This document shows positions 44,739 to 55,340 of a stretch of 64,000 bases of DNA, one piece after another (positions within the stretch are counted from its first letter, which is position 1; every line of letters starts with the position of its first letter). The stretch is taken from positions 54,583,457 through 54,647,456 of the forward strand of contig NC_080420.1 in NCBI RefSeq assembly GCF_029873635.1, given 5' to 3'. Source of the DNA: Malania oleifera (Eukaryota > Streptophyta > Magnoliopsida > Santalales > Ximeniaceae). The notes beneath the pieces were generated by a model. That model did no database searches. It was not told the DNA's origin and saw only the letters and a list, made by a program, of their open reading frames with translations. Made by a program: the position numbers and the translations under genes.

Positions 44739-45721
44739 GAGAAATTCTACTGTCCCTAGACAAAGTATACGTAAAATAACTTTGTTCGTTTTTCTCATTT
44801 TCTTCTCCCTTCCCTCAAGACCTTTCCCATTCTCTCCCTTCTTCTCTCTTTCCCTTTGCTTCTCTTCGAACTGAACTTAGAAACCCTAGGGTTTCTATGG
44901 CATCCTTCTCCCTTCTTTGTGACTCTCTTTTCTCTCCTCTCAATCTCTCTCCATTCATCTTTGCTCTCTTCTCTCTCTATAACTCTCTTTCTCTCAATCC
45001 CCTTGTTCTCCTCTCTGAAGCCCTAAAGTCCCTAAACCTGACCACGCTGCAACCCACACAGGCCCTTCACTCAACTCTCTTGAATACTCGGCTACAAATG
45101 GACATCCTAAACCCTAGCCTTCTATAGAAACCCACTCAGGTCTTTGTGGGCATATTCGAATGAATACAGGGCCCTTCGGTGAGACCATGGCGCATTGCGA
45201 GCACCACAAGAGGCATTTTGAGTAAGAAGATCGGCATGAATCCCTAGAAAACCCTTTCAAACGTCCCACGAAGAAGGCTAAGTCTCTTGTTACTTTACTT
45301 TCTAATTTGAGATTGTAGTGTCATATTATGTTCAGACCTGTATGATTTTTGGTTAGAAAGATGATACATGTGCCTCCTAACGTCCAGGTGTTCATGTGTG
45401 CACTTTGGGGTCCTAGATCTGTCAAAGTTTTTTAGGGTTCTGGTTCCAGGGTTAGAGACAAAGACGAGTCAACTCTTCTTCGACTCAGTGAATGAGTGTC
45501 AGGGTTGACTCATGCGAGTCAACCCAGTAAGGGTGTGTGTGTTGACCAAGTAGAACTTGGGTGAACTCGATGAGCTAAACCGGGCGAGGTGGTTGGCACG
45601 TGTCTAGGTCACGTGTGGACCTTGGGACTTATGAGAATGAGCTTGAGCGAATTGGGCCTGAGTTTGATTTCAAAAAATGGGCTTGAATTTTTAAATGGGT
45701 TAGATTTTCCTTTTTCAAAAA

Positions 45722-46035
45722 CAGGGCCGGCCCACCTTAGATTTTAAAAACAAGGTCCGGGCTTCTTTAAAATGGGGCTGGACCACTTCAGATTTTAAAA
45801 ACAAGGCCTAGGTTTCTTTAAAATGAGGCCGGCCCACTTCAAGTTTTAAAAATGAGGCTCGAGTTTCTTTAAAATGGGGGTCAACCCACTTCAAATTTTA
45901 AAAACGAGGTCTAGGTTTCTTTAAAATAGGGGCCAGCCCTCTTCAAATTTTAAAAACGAAGCCCGAGTTTCTTTAAAATGAGGGGCCAACCCACTCCAAA
46001 TTTTAGAAACAAGGCTCAGGTTTCTTTAAAATGGT
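45722..46035. repeat. Tandem repeat of about 58 bp, five to six copies
   Basis: Each unit contains ggccggcccacttcaa, ttttaaaaacaaggc and gtttctttaaaatg in that order. Copies differ by scattered substitutions and small indels. Confidence 0.88.
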
Positions 46036-46586
46036 GCCAGCCAAGGTTAGTGGGTTTAAAGGCAAGTGGGCTTGGGTTTAGAAGACTAGTGTTGGGCTTG
46101 CTTTTTTGAATAGGAACTGGGCTGGCTCTTTTAAAACAGGAACCAGGTGAGCTCAAGATAGACTACGGGTTCGGGTTTGAAAGGGTGAGCGAGTACAAGT
46201 CTTAGGTTCCAATCGGAACTTGGGTCTAGGGGGTTTTGATTAGGGTCTAAATCCAAATTCAAGTCATGGTTTGGGGCTCTGAGCTCAAATTCAAAAATCT
46301 GAGAGGGAGGGGTACTTGTGTTCACACTGCTCACACAATTCATAGGATGGCTTAAACTAAATAGAAAAAAAAAACTGAAATTTTACCTCAACCACTCCTT
46401 TCCTTCTTCTTCACTTCCTCTTCTCTCGCTATCTATTCTAGAATCTGGTTCTGAATCAGCTCTGGAATTCGACCCTTTTATCTCTTGCTTTTTGCTACTT
46501 GGATAGAGTGTCTCCTCTGTTTTTCTCTCTTCTCAAACTTCTTTCTTGTTTCTGGATTTTTGTAGAGTGCCCCTTACTCTCCCCAA

Positions 46587-46589
<3 letters not shown>

Positions 46590-46642
<53 letters not shown>
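46590..46642. repeat. (CT)n microsatellite
   Basis: About 26 uninterrupted CT units within the Ogre-type LTR. Confidence 0.95.
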
Positions 46643-46645
<3 letters not shown>

Positions 46646-46871
46646 TTTTCATAAAGTAATTTTGTGCTCCCCCCTAGCGGTGTCTTGCTACAGTGCTGGG
46701 ACTCCCTATTTATAGGGAGTCTGGGGTGGTCTTTGGCGCCAATTTCCTCAGCAATTCCCCACCAACAGCCTGTGTCAGGGAATAATTCCCTGCACATTTG
46801 ATCCCATTTTTCTTGATTTTGTGGATTTCTGGCTAACCAATTCTCATTCTCCTTTGCGCAGGTAAATTGTA

Positions 46872-46990
46872 GCTCCAGGTGGCAGATGAGGAATGGAGGG
46901 CTTTTGGGTGCTTCCAGGTTGTAGCCCGAGAATGGAGGGCCTTTGGGTGCTTCCAGGTTGTAGCTTGGGAATGGAGGGCTTTTGGGTGTC
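46872..46990. repeat. Tandem repeat of about 43 bp, three copies
   Basis: The unit contains gaatggagggcttttgggtg and cttccaggttgtagc and is nearly identical in the three copies. Confidence 0.88.
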
Positions 46991-47929
46991 TTTTGAATTT
47001 CCATATTTTTATCTGTTTTTATTTTTTTGATATCGATTGCTAATAGACTAATTCTGTCTTGTACGCAAGTGAGCTGGAGAGGTCCAGTTGGCAGCCCCAG
47101 AGTGGATGGAATGGAACTTTCTATTTTTCTCTTTTTGAATTTTCTTCTTTTTGGTAATTGTTGTATAAATGTAAGTACCCCTGTCTTTTCCCTGTACTAC
47201 AGCATTAATGTGTACACCAGTGACACTTGTATTTTTTGTAACTTTCTGCATGTACCCTATGTAACATTTTTCAGCGTGCACCTCAATGTGCATATGTGTT
47301 TAATACAGTTTATGATGCACTTTAATTTTGACTTCATAATTGACCACTCTTGAACACCAACTAGTGAATATGACTTTAATAACCCAATGCAACCTGTCCT
47401 GAAATTAAGACCCAACTTTAAAATAGGCTAAGGTTTTGGAAGCTCAATTCCAGCTTTGAAAATTCCCGGACTCATGGGAACTTAAAGGACTCTTAACTAA
47501 ACTAATTTTCAGATTTTGAGATTTAACTAAATGGTTTTGAAATCCACCAAATTAGAGATACCAATTTGAAAAGACTTAGTTTTTCGGATTCCTCAAACTC
47601 AATACCCTAATACCTAATTGGAGGGTTAATTTTGAAACTACAGGGTCCAATACTGTAGCCGAGATTAATTTTGCAACTAAAAGAGTTAAAATTAGCATAA
47701 ACATTTCCTAACAATTGGCTTGAAAACTTGAGATTTTGGACTAAAAATTTACAAGACTCAATTTTAAACCAATTTTTATTTTTGAAGCCTCGACCGACAT
47801 TAGGAGGAGTTGATTGAGGGACTAGGGTCTTAATTTCAAGAGGCAAGTTTAGTCATGGCTCAAAGTCAACTCCTGTTTTGTTGGGTTTCGTTGGGGTGGT
47901 CTGGTTAAAAATAGGATGTCTACAATTAT

Positions 47930-49049
47930 CATCAGAATCATCAGTAGAATAATAAGAAGATAAAGACCATGATGATAATACCTTATGGTCACTATGTGCC
48001 ATTAGGCACAAATTTGCGGCTTCATTGTCGCTGGACTCGCTATCTGAGCTGTTAGTACTGTGTTTGTTCCAAGAGGTAGCCTTCATTGCCTTCTTCTTCT
48101 TTTTGGAGTCCTTCTTTTGTAATGGGCTTTCTGGCTTGATATAGCCTACTTCATTGCAGTTTTAGCATGTAGGCGGATCTAATTTCTGCTTTCTCTTGCT
48201 CAACTCTCCTTTTTCTAATCTCAAGCTTTAGTATTTTCTGTTAAGTATTTTGTTCTTTTTAAGAAACTTGCCGAACTTTCGGGTCAACAAGGCTATGTCC
48301 TCATTGGAGTCTTGATCACCCTCTTCACTGGAGCTACTCGTCGAGGCTTTGAGGGTTGTGACTTTCTTCGTTATGCTCTTCTCGTTCATCCTCTCATTGA
48401 TTGCCATATCATATGTAATGAGGGATTCATTGAGATCATCCAGTGTCATAGCTTTCAAGTCTCTCCCCTCAACTATGGTAATAACTTTAGGCTCCCAGAT
48501 TGGAGGTAGACCTTTGAGTATTTTCCTAATCATTTCATATGTAGGATAAATCTTAGCATGAGCATTTAAAGAGTTTGTGATGTGCGTGAATCTCGTGTGC
48601 AAGGATTGTATGGATTCACTAGCAGTCATTCTAAATGCTTCATATTCACTCGTAAGCATGTCCGTACGATAATCTTTTACATCTTTAGTACCCTCATATG
48701 TGACCTCTAGTTTATCTCATATCTCCTTAGCTATTTTACAGGCCATAATTCTATTGAACTCATTTGCATCTAAAGCACAGTAGAACGCATTCATGGCACT
48801 AGCATTAACTTGAACTAATTTCATATCATCATCAGTAAAATCATCTTCATCTTTAGGAACACTCTTTCCTTTTACAGTTTTAACCAGTACATAATCTCCC
48901 TTGGAGACAACTCTCCACACTTTCCAATCTAAGTTTTGAAGGAAAATTCTCATCCTTTGTTTTGAAAAGGTGTAGTTAACACTGCCAAAGATTGGAGGCC
49001 ATGTGAATGATTGTCCCTCACCAAAAGGGGATACACCAAGATGAGCCAT
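47930..49049 (-). pseudogene. Ty1/copia Gag, SIRE-like, N-terminal part
   Basis: The ATG at 49049 gives MAHLGVSPFGEGQSFTWPPI, and the frame runs to MACKIAKEI at 48717, where a TGA stands at the position usually occupied by tryptophan (EIWDKLE); this fits a G-to-A change. It continues in the same frame with YRTDMLTSEYEAFRMTASES, the Gag-polypeptide (UBN2) core with LKGLPPIWEPKV, to about 48228. The first zinc knuckle near 48150 is decayed (Cys-stop-Asn-Cys-NEVGYIKPES: His to Tyr, last Cys to Ser). The basic and acidic stretch KKDSKKKKKAMKATSW and SSDSESSDNEAANLCLMAHS follows. At 47929 the frame is cut by the Ogre-type solo LTR and resumes at 43245. Confidence 0.85.
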
Positions 49050-49090
49050 TGCGATTTTTTACAAAAATGGTTAAGTTATTTTGCAACGTG

Positions 49091-49102
49091 GCTCTAATAC
49101 CA
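49091..49102 (-). promoter_or_regulatory. Primer-binding site of the host copia element (decayed)
   Basis: Plus gctctaatacca reads TGGTATTAGAGC on the minus strand, one base from the canonical TGGTATCAGAGC, four bases from the LTR end at 49107. Confidence 0.85.
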
Positions 49103-49106
49103 AGCG

Positions 49107-50909
49107 TGATTTTTGGTGTATTCCCAAGAGAGGGTGAATTGGATATTTTACAATTTCTAGGTCAAGTATGTCCTATTTTTAAAATCATAGCCAGTATTTC
49201 GCAAACTTAGGATTTTTCTAAGCAATCACAAATACCACATATATGAAGATGTGCAAATATTTGAATCATGCACAACAATCATAATAAGTCAAATATAAAC
49301 ATACAAGTGCTAAAAAATAAAGAGTATAAGCAGAAAGAGTGCAAACACAGTATTTTTACAAGGTTCGGCTGCACCCGCTTACATCCTCGCCTCAAGCCAG
49401 CCCACTTGAGGATTTCACTATACCGCTCCTTTAACTAGGCAGAGCAAAAAACTTGCAACACTCCTTACAGGGTGGAGCCCCGTTTGAGGAATTCACTATA
49501 CCGCTCCCTTAACCGGGCGGAGCAAACCACTTACAACACTCCTTACAGGGTGGAGCCCCCCTTTACACCACTCTTTCAATAGGATGGAGCCCTCCTCTCT
49601 AGGCGATACCCCACCCCTGACACGGCTCACTACTCGAACCGCAGGGATACAAAAGATAAAAAAAATTTTGTGCGTACAAATAAATACTTCTCAAAAAGTG
49701 AAGTTGTACAATATAAATTTATATGCACTCTCACAAGATGAGATTTATGCTCAATAGAGTTCTAGAGTTTCCTCTCTCAAAAATATTTCAAAATAAATGA
49801 GAGGATATGTGAGAAGGGGATCTTTGATCCAAAAAGTGAATTATGCAATAAATGCTTTCAAAGATCTAAAACCCCCAAGTGATTTCTCCAAAAATGATTT
49901 TCAAAAATTAAGTGTTGGAGAAGCTAGGGTTGTGCTCAAAATGATTTTTTCAATGAAAAGAATGAGTGAGCTCTTGAATCTTGTAATAGAAATGCTCAAA
50001 GATTCACTAGCTACAAATGGTTTTTCCAAAAATATTTTTTAAGAAAACAAGTGTAGGAGAAACAATGAATGTGCTCTCAAAAATAATTTGCAATAAAGAG
50101 AATGTGAGAGTAAATGCTTGAAAGATTGAGTAGATGGGTAAATGAATGATTGAGTATGATATATGCTTTTTAAAACTTCTTTAGACGGTGTTGGGCATTG
50201 TATTTATAGGCAAAGACCTCAAGTAGCAATCATGTGACCTTTGCCCATTAAAATAATAATTTATTTTAAATTTTTGTGATCATTGGGAGCTAAAAAATGG
50301 CTAAACCTAAGAGTTCCGGTCGGTTGCGACAAGGTCTAGTTGATTGGCCAAGGGCGATTTTCCATTTCCCCGAGGTTCGGTCGACTAGCCTTCTTGATTC
50401 GGTCTATCAGATCGTCACTGTGTGAAGTCCGGTCGACTGGAGTTTAATGTCTAGTTGACTGGGCCCTCTTTAAAATGCAATTCTAGCCAAGTGTTATATC
50501 CGTTCGACTGGGCACTGAAGGCTGGTCGACTGGCCCTTCTCAAAATATGCATTTTGGTCCTCTTTTGACATCAAAAGTATTTCAAACCTTTTTGTATAAG
50601 TTTATCATTTTAAGAAAAAGGTTTTCTAGGAAAACATTTATTCCTTAATTCAATATATGGTCAATATAGAGTAATAAATCAAATCATGTAATGCATGCAT
50701 TTACAATTCAAACTAGAAACAATACAATTAAAAAAATAGAATTGTCTTCACTTTTTTGCCCTTCAAGTTGCTAGGTGAAATGAACTTTAAGTTCCTTATG
50801 GCTTCCATATGTGTGTGCTGAAATATAAAATTGTTCAAGTACTAAATGCACACATGACATACTTGTGATTTGTCATTATCAAAATGGAATAGGACTCATA
50901 AATTCAAAA
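49107..50909 (-). mobile_element. Ty1/copia 5' LTR of the host element (LTR L)
   Basis: Minus strand from about 50909 (...GAATTTATGAGTCC) to ...ACCAAAAATCA (49107), about 1.8 kb. TATAAATA (minus) lies at 50201-50208. The GTCGAC cluster upstream of it (50310-50540) includes ggttcggtcgactag, ccggtcgactgg and ggtcgactggcc. The leader has a tandem duplication of about 80-95 bp (ttcactataccgctccctt and ccttacagggtggagcccc twice, 49408-49600). The conserved leader box acaaggttcggctgcacccgcttacat is at 49358. It belongs to the same group as LTRs B, B2, E, G and I. Confidence 0.83.
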
Positions 50910-51804
50910 AAAATTAATTTAGAAAAGTCTAAAGAACATCATGCAACCATACTCGATTACGAACAATCAACTAAACCCTAGCTTCATGAATCTAACTTAG
51001 GGTTTCATCACAACCAGAGAATCAGATAAATTAGCTACTCATCATGCACAAAAATCAAGAACAAAGACAAGATGAAAAACACGAATGTAAACATGGCTCT
51101 TATTGAAATTCATAACCAAAACAAATCAAAAATAAGAACTCAAAACTCTACAATTCAAAAAGCTAAAAACAATACAAAGCTTGACGGCCTCAAAAAATAC
51201 TCTCTATTATCTTTTACAAGTTTTAATTAATACCCCTCAGGGTTTACACACGCTCAAATTCAAATCAGAAAAAAATTCAAAATAATCTCACGAAACAAAT
51301 TTCTGGAGTCAACTGAAGTTGACCTGGTTGCACAGCCGAGGTCTCCTTGTCGCGCCTTGGTCGATACATTTTGGAAAATCTTCAATTATTTTTGTGTTCA
51401 ATTGATGGCTTTGTCCACCAGGTTGCACGTCCAAGGTCTTTTAGTCACGCCATAGTTGAGGGTCTCTGTGAACTTGCTGTTAACTAGCACTTTGGACTCT
51501 TTTAGATCAGCCTGGTCAACCTTTGTGACTTCTTGGTCGCCCCACATAGTCGATTAGGGAAATTGTGTTGTAGTTGAATTAAGGCCATAGAGAGCTAGTC
51601 GAGCACTTGGTTGAGCCTTGTGCTTCTTAATTCCTGCATTAACTCCTTGCACTACTTAACTCTTCGGTTTAAGCTCCAATTTCCTGAAACATCAAATATA
51701 CCGCGTGTAACTCTGAATAATAATAAGAAGTGATAATTACGGAGTAAATAGGAACATCACACAACTAAATGAGGGACTAAATAAGCATATTTAGGAACAT
51801 ATCA
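50910..51804 (-). mobile_element. Ty3/gypsy Tat/Athila-like 3' LTR fragment (LTR M)
   Basis: Minus strand: CTTTGCTCAAGGGCTAGC and AAGTGTAAGTTAGGGG (51840-51806) is the polypurine-side sequence seen before 3' LTRs of Tat/Athila-type elements, followed by TGATATGTTCC at 51804. The LTR continues to about 50910, where LTR L starts. Motifs of the GTCGAC kind occur at 51300-51620 (agtcaactgaagttgacc, tggtcgatac, agtcgattag, gtcgagcac), less regular than elsewhere. The lower boundary is uncertain. Confidence 0.45.
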
Positions 51805-51983
51805 TAACCCCTAACTTACACTTTGCTAGCCCTTGAGCAAAGAAAACTAAGGAAAACCTACAAAATAGAAACAAATTCCTAACTACCTCCTCTTTCGTGG
51901 GAAACATGATATCATTTATCGTTCTTAATAAGGCTTTGAACCCCTAGGTGACCCTAGTGGATGAGTTGTAGTGTCGTGAGGGT

Positions 51984-52388
51984 TGTAGACACCCTAATTT
52001 TAACCAGACATCTCCAAAGAAGACCCAGCTGAACAAGAGTTGACCTCGAGTCCTGAATAGTCCCTTTTTCAAAAAATAAGACCCTAATTCCCTAATCAAG
52101 TCCTTTTTCATTTTAGGTAGTCAAGCCCCTAAAACATCAAAAAATTGGTTCAGAATTGAGTCCTGTAAATGTTTAATCCAAGTCTTAGGTTCTAAAATAA
52201 GTGGTTAGGTAAAGTCCTTGTTGATTTTCATTAATTCTTTTATAATTAGTTTTTATTGTTATTAGTTAAAAACCCATTTCCCTTAGGTTGGTTATCAGGG
52301 TTCGAGTCTTAAAATCCCAAAAATTGAGTCCTGTTGAACAAAGTTTCTTTGACTTAGTTAATGTTAAAATTAGGATCTAGTCCCGCAT
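51984..52388 (-). mobile_element. Ogre/Tat-type LTR fragment
   Basis: The start tgtagacaccctaattttaaccagacatct is the reverse complement of the end of the solo LTR at 43246-47924 (aggatgtctaca preceded by tctggttaaaa). Further tagtcctg and aaattggttcagaa strings also fit that LTR. It is cut at 52389 by the gypsy LTR D. The 180 bases before it (51805-51983) are element-internal or junction sequence with no readable protein. Confidence 0.65.
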
Positions 52389-54448
52389 TGTAACACCCCT
52401 GAACACTCTATCTATATTATTATTTTTTTCCATTTTACGTAATAAACTCTAATACCACAAACTGTAAACAAAGTCAACCCGGATCCAAAGTGGGGTACTA
52501 GGGATATACCTGGTCATAAATACATATTAACTATGCAGCGGAAAACATGATATACTTGAACCTTAAACACAATACCAAAGTCCTACTAACTTCATAATTA
52601 TAAATATACATCCCCTAAAATCCATAGAAATATTCTAGGGACTCACACAAAATCCCTCTTCCAACTCAGTCACTTACCCTGCAGCTAGGGCAGTACTAAA
52701 ACCTCCTCTATCTCAGAGCTCACTCCACTCATCTATCTGGGTTTCCTAAAATGTTTAAATTTTGGGATGAGACACCTCTTAGTAAAAGGGATAGATTAGC
52801 ATCAGTGTGTGGCATAATAAATTTCTGTATGCATATAAATCATCTACTATATCTGTATAATACTGAAATTCTCCCCTGGATGGATAGTTAGCTAATATAA
52901 TATATTACCCCCACATGATTAGGTTGTGCAGCCCATAGGCGGCACCTACCAATGGTTGGCCTACCATGCTAAGCCAAAACTGACTTGTCTGTAAGTACTA
53001 TTGGTCTGCCTAGCTTGGTCCGGACTACCATGGGGGCACACTACTACACTATCCATTCACTGACACTCTATTTGAGACGTGTGGTGGCACTAATCTGAAC
53101 TAATAGCTACGGTACCATGCTCAGAAACTAAACTAAGCCATTCAAGTTCTGCTATCATATAATACATTTCATAAATAACTGTAATGTAACTATTTCATGG
53201 TTCTGTGTAAAATATGTCATAATAATGTTTCTAAATAAACTATTATAAATATATCTAGTCACGACATCTAGGCCGGCAGAAATATCATGGCATCTGGGTC
53301 GGGCAAAATATCATAACATTTGGGCTGGCTAAATTATCACAGCATCTGGTCCGGCTTAATTATCATGGCATTTGGGCCAACTAAATTATCATGGCATTTG
53401 GCCCAACTGAAATATCACGGCATCTGGGTCAGCTGTCTGGGTAGGCTGAATTATCATAGGATCAGGGCCGACTGAATTATCACAATATATCAAAAATATC
53501 ATAAGTTCTATACTGTTTATAGATTTTCTAAAATTCGTTATAAAAACATTCTTGTTCTGTGTAACCATAAAATAATCTGACATGCTAATATCTGCAATAA
53601 AGTATTTAATCTCATGCCACACAAGTGAGTGCTATTCTATAATATGTTGACTGTCTGGGAAGATTATATTTTTCTGAAAAATAACAATAAATCTGTTTCC
53701 ACGGTTTTCTCAGTTCAAACATTAGATTTCTCAAAAACTTACATTAATTCATATATGCAATTTCTAAATCAAATACTATATTTTAAACGGTAAACTTTAT
53801 GAAAAAACCTGACATAATATATCTCCTTGCCTGTTTCCTAGAACTATGCTTGTAGGGAATCCAATACTATGCCTGTGGTGCCCACACAAGGCCTGTATCC
53901 ATAAACCCTAATTCAATCAAATTAACCCTAGAATAACAACCATTCAACATACCTAGGCCGACATATTACCGATATAGCTAAACTTTTAAAAATAACCTCT
54001 TTACCCTGGCTTTGTAGTGGTGCCTGAAATGCCCGATTCACAAATTTACTTCGGTTAAACTACAAAGAATCGCCGTCGGGATCCCGAAATCACGTTTATC
54101 AGTTGATTCGGGTTGAAATCAGGTGAGAAATCGAGGAGAGAAGGAGGGAAAGCAGCAGCCTTAAGAGAAAGAAAGAAGAAAATTTGATTTTTCCTTTCAG
54201 AATATGAACTGCAGGATTTACATATAAGCTACTGCTAGACAACCGTTGACAGTTTTCCCAAAACCGTCGATGGTTTGGGTTTTAACCCTTCCATTTTTCA
54301 CCGTTTTACCATTACTGGGCTGCGATTACTTAAAAATGTCAACGGTTTTTTGAGCTCCCACAAAATTGTCAACGGTTTGGTCTACACCAAACCATTTTCC
54401 CTCTTTTCCTTTATTTTTCTTATTATTCCTATTTTCTGAGTCTCTACA
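52389..54448 (-). mobile_element. Ty3/gypsy 3' LTR (LTR D), 2.06 kb
   Basis: Minus strand from TGTAGAGACTCAG (54448) to ...GGGGTGTTACA (52389). It has the conserved box acacctcttagtaaaaggg at 52773, the block ttacccccacatgatta...ggttgtgcagccc at 52904, and a tandem array of catctgggtcggctgaattatcatgg-type units at 53255-53490. TATA-like CTTATATGTAAA (minus) is near 54217. The motif cluster at 54235-54395 is of a variant type, accgtcgatggtt and tgtcaacggtt. The polypurine tract ggaggggagga follows at 54449. Confidence 0.82.
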
Positions 54449-55340
54449 TCCTCCCCTCCTTATAAAAATTTCATCCTCGAAAATTGTCATCTATCTATAG
54501 TACCAATCTTAAAGAAAAACGCAAAAATTTTATTAATTACCCTCACTTATGGTGGAGGAATACTGTGGTTACATATATGATTCTAAGAGATTACAATTAC
54601 TAAATCAAATCTTTCCCAAAACAAACAAAAACAGAAAACTATTACATTCAATAAATTAACGTGCACAAAAATCTACTTACATACATGATTTCTTACCTGA
54701 ACCATTACTTTTCCCTGGCTAATGCTGGATCCTACTAAATAAATGTGGGTACTTTTGACACATTTCCTCCTCCAACTCCCACGAAACTTTCTCAACTGCA
54801 TGATTCCTTTAAAGTACTTTCACCAGTGGGATTTTCTTGGTGCGTAATTCTTGCTCTTTATGATTTAAGATTTGAACGAGAACCTCATCATAAGATAAGG
54901 TCTCACCAATATCTAGTGCTTTATAACTTATTATATGAGATGGATCTGGGACGTATTTCTTCAACATGGACAAATGAAATACATCATGGATTTTAGATAG
55001 TGCTAGGGGTAACGCTAACTTGTAGGGAACCAGGCCAACTCTTTTCAATGTCTCAAACGGCCCAATATACCTAGGGCTAAGCATACTCTTTTTCCCAAAT
55101 CTCATTACCTCTTTCATTGGTGCAATTTTCAAGAACACATTATCACCTACATCAAATTCCAGTGCTCATTGACGGGTATTTACATAACTTTTCTATTGTC
55201 TCTAAGCTATTCTAATTCTTTCCTAGATAAGCTTGATTTTATCAGAAGCTCGCTGTACCATTTTTGGCCCCAATATCTGTTTTTCTCCAATTTCATATCA
55301 ATATAACAGAGATCGACATCTCCGACCATATAATTCCTAT
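54449..55340 (-). pseudogene. Ty3/gypsy integrase C-terminal region of element D
   Basis: After the polypurine tract and about 230 bp of non-coding DNA, the minus strand reads VFLKIAPMKEVMRFGKKSML, SPRYIGPFETLKRVG, YKLALPLALSKIHDVFHLSM and [14 protein letters not shown] (55138-54930), the C-terminal DNA-binding and linker region of gypsy integrase, then a tail NHKEQELRTKKIPLVKVL to about 54809 where a chromodomain-like tail would follow. The pattern matches Tekay/Del-type chromoviruses. Upstream, the integrase core is cut at 55340 by insertion of copia LTR I. A Y-to-S or similar change at the motif GKKSMLSPRY is minor; frame breaks upstream of 55138 make it inactive. Confidence 0.8.

Larger units (their letters stand above)
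43246..47924 (+). mobile_element. Ty3/gypsy Ogre/Tat-type solo LTR, 4.68 kb
   Basis: It runs from TGTCACAACG (43246) to ...GGATGTCTACA (47924) with perfect attat duplications at 43241-43245 and 47925-47929. The first part holds ccaaagttgggctcgggcgtacg and gaaggtattagcacccccta (43430-43486), strings typical of Ogre/Tat elements. Five G-boxes lie at 44189-44738, followed by a CT-rich leader-like stretch (44800-44860) and gaaaccctagggtttc (44878). There are tandem arrays at 45722-46035 and 46872-46990 and a (CT)n tract at 46590-46642. No internal domain is present, so two LTRs recombined. Open frames in it are not supported as genes. Confidence 0.82.

Noticed and set aside
44135-44763. Overlapping open frames up to 133 codons in the Ogre-type LTR
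   Set aside because: They overlap one another in several frames, lie within an LTR, and match no protein family I know.
46642-47004. Open frame with repeated PKSPPF/PKGPPF segments
   Set aside because: It is the 43-bp tandem repeat of the Ogre-type LTR read through; no independent support.
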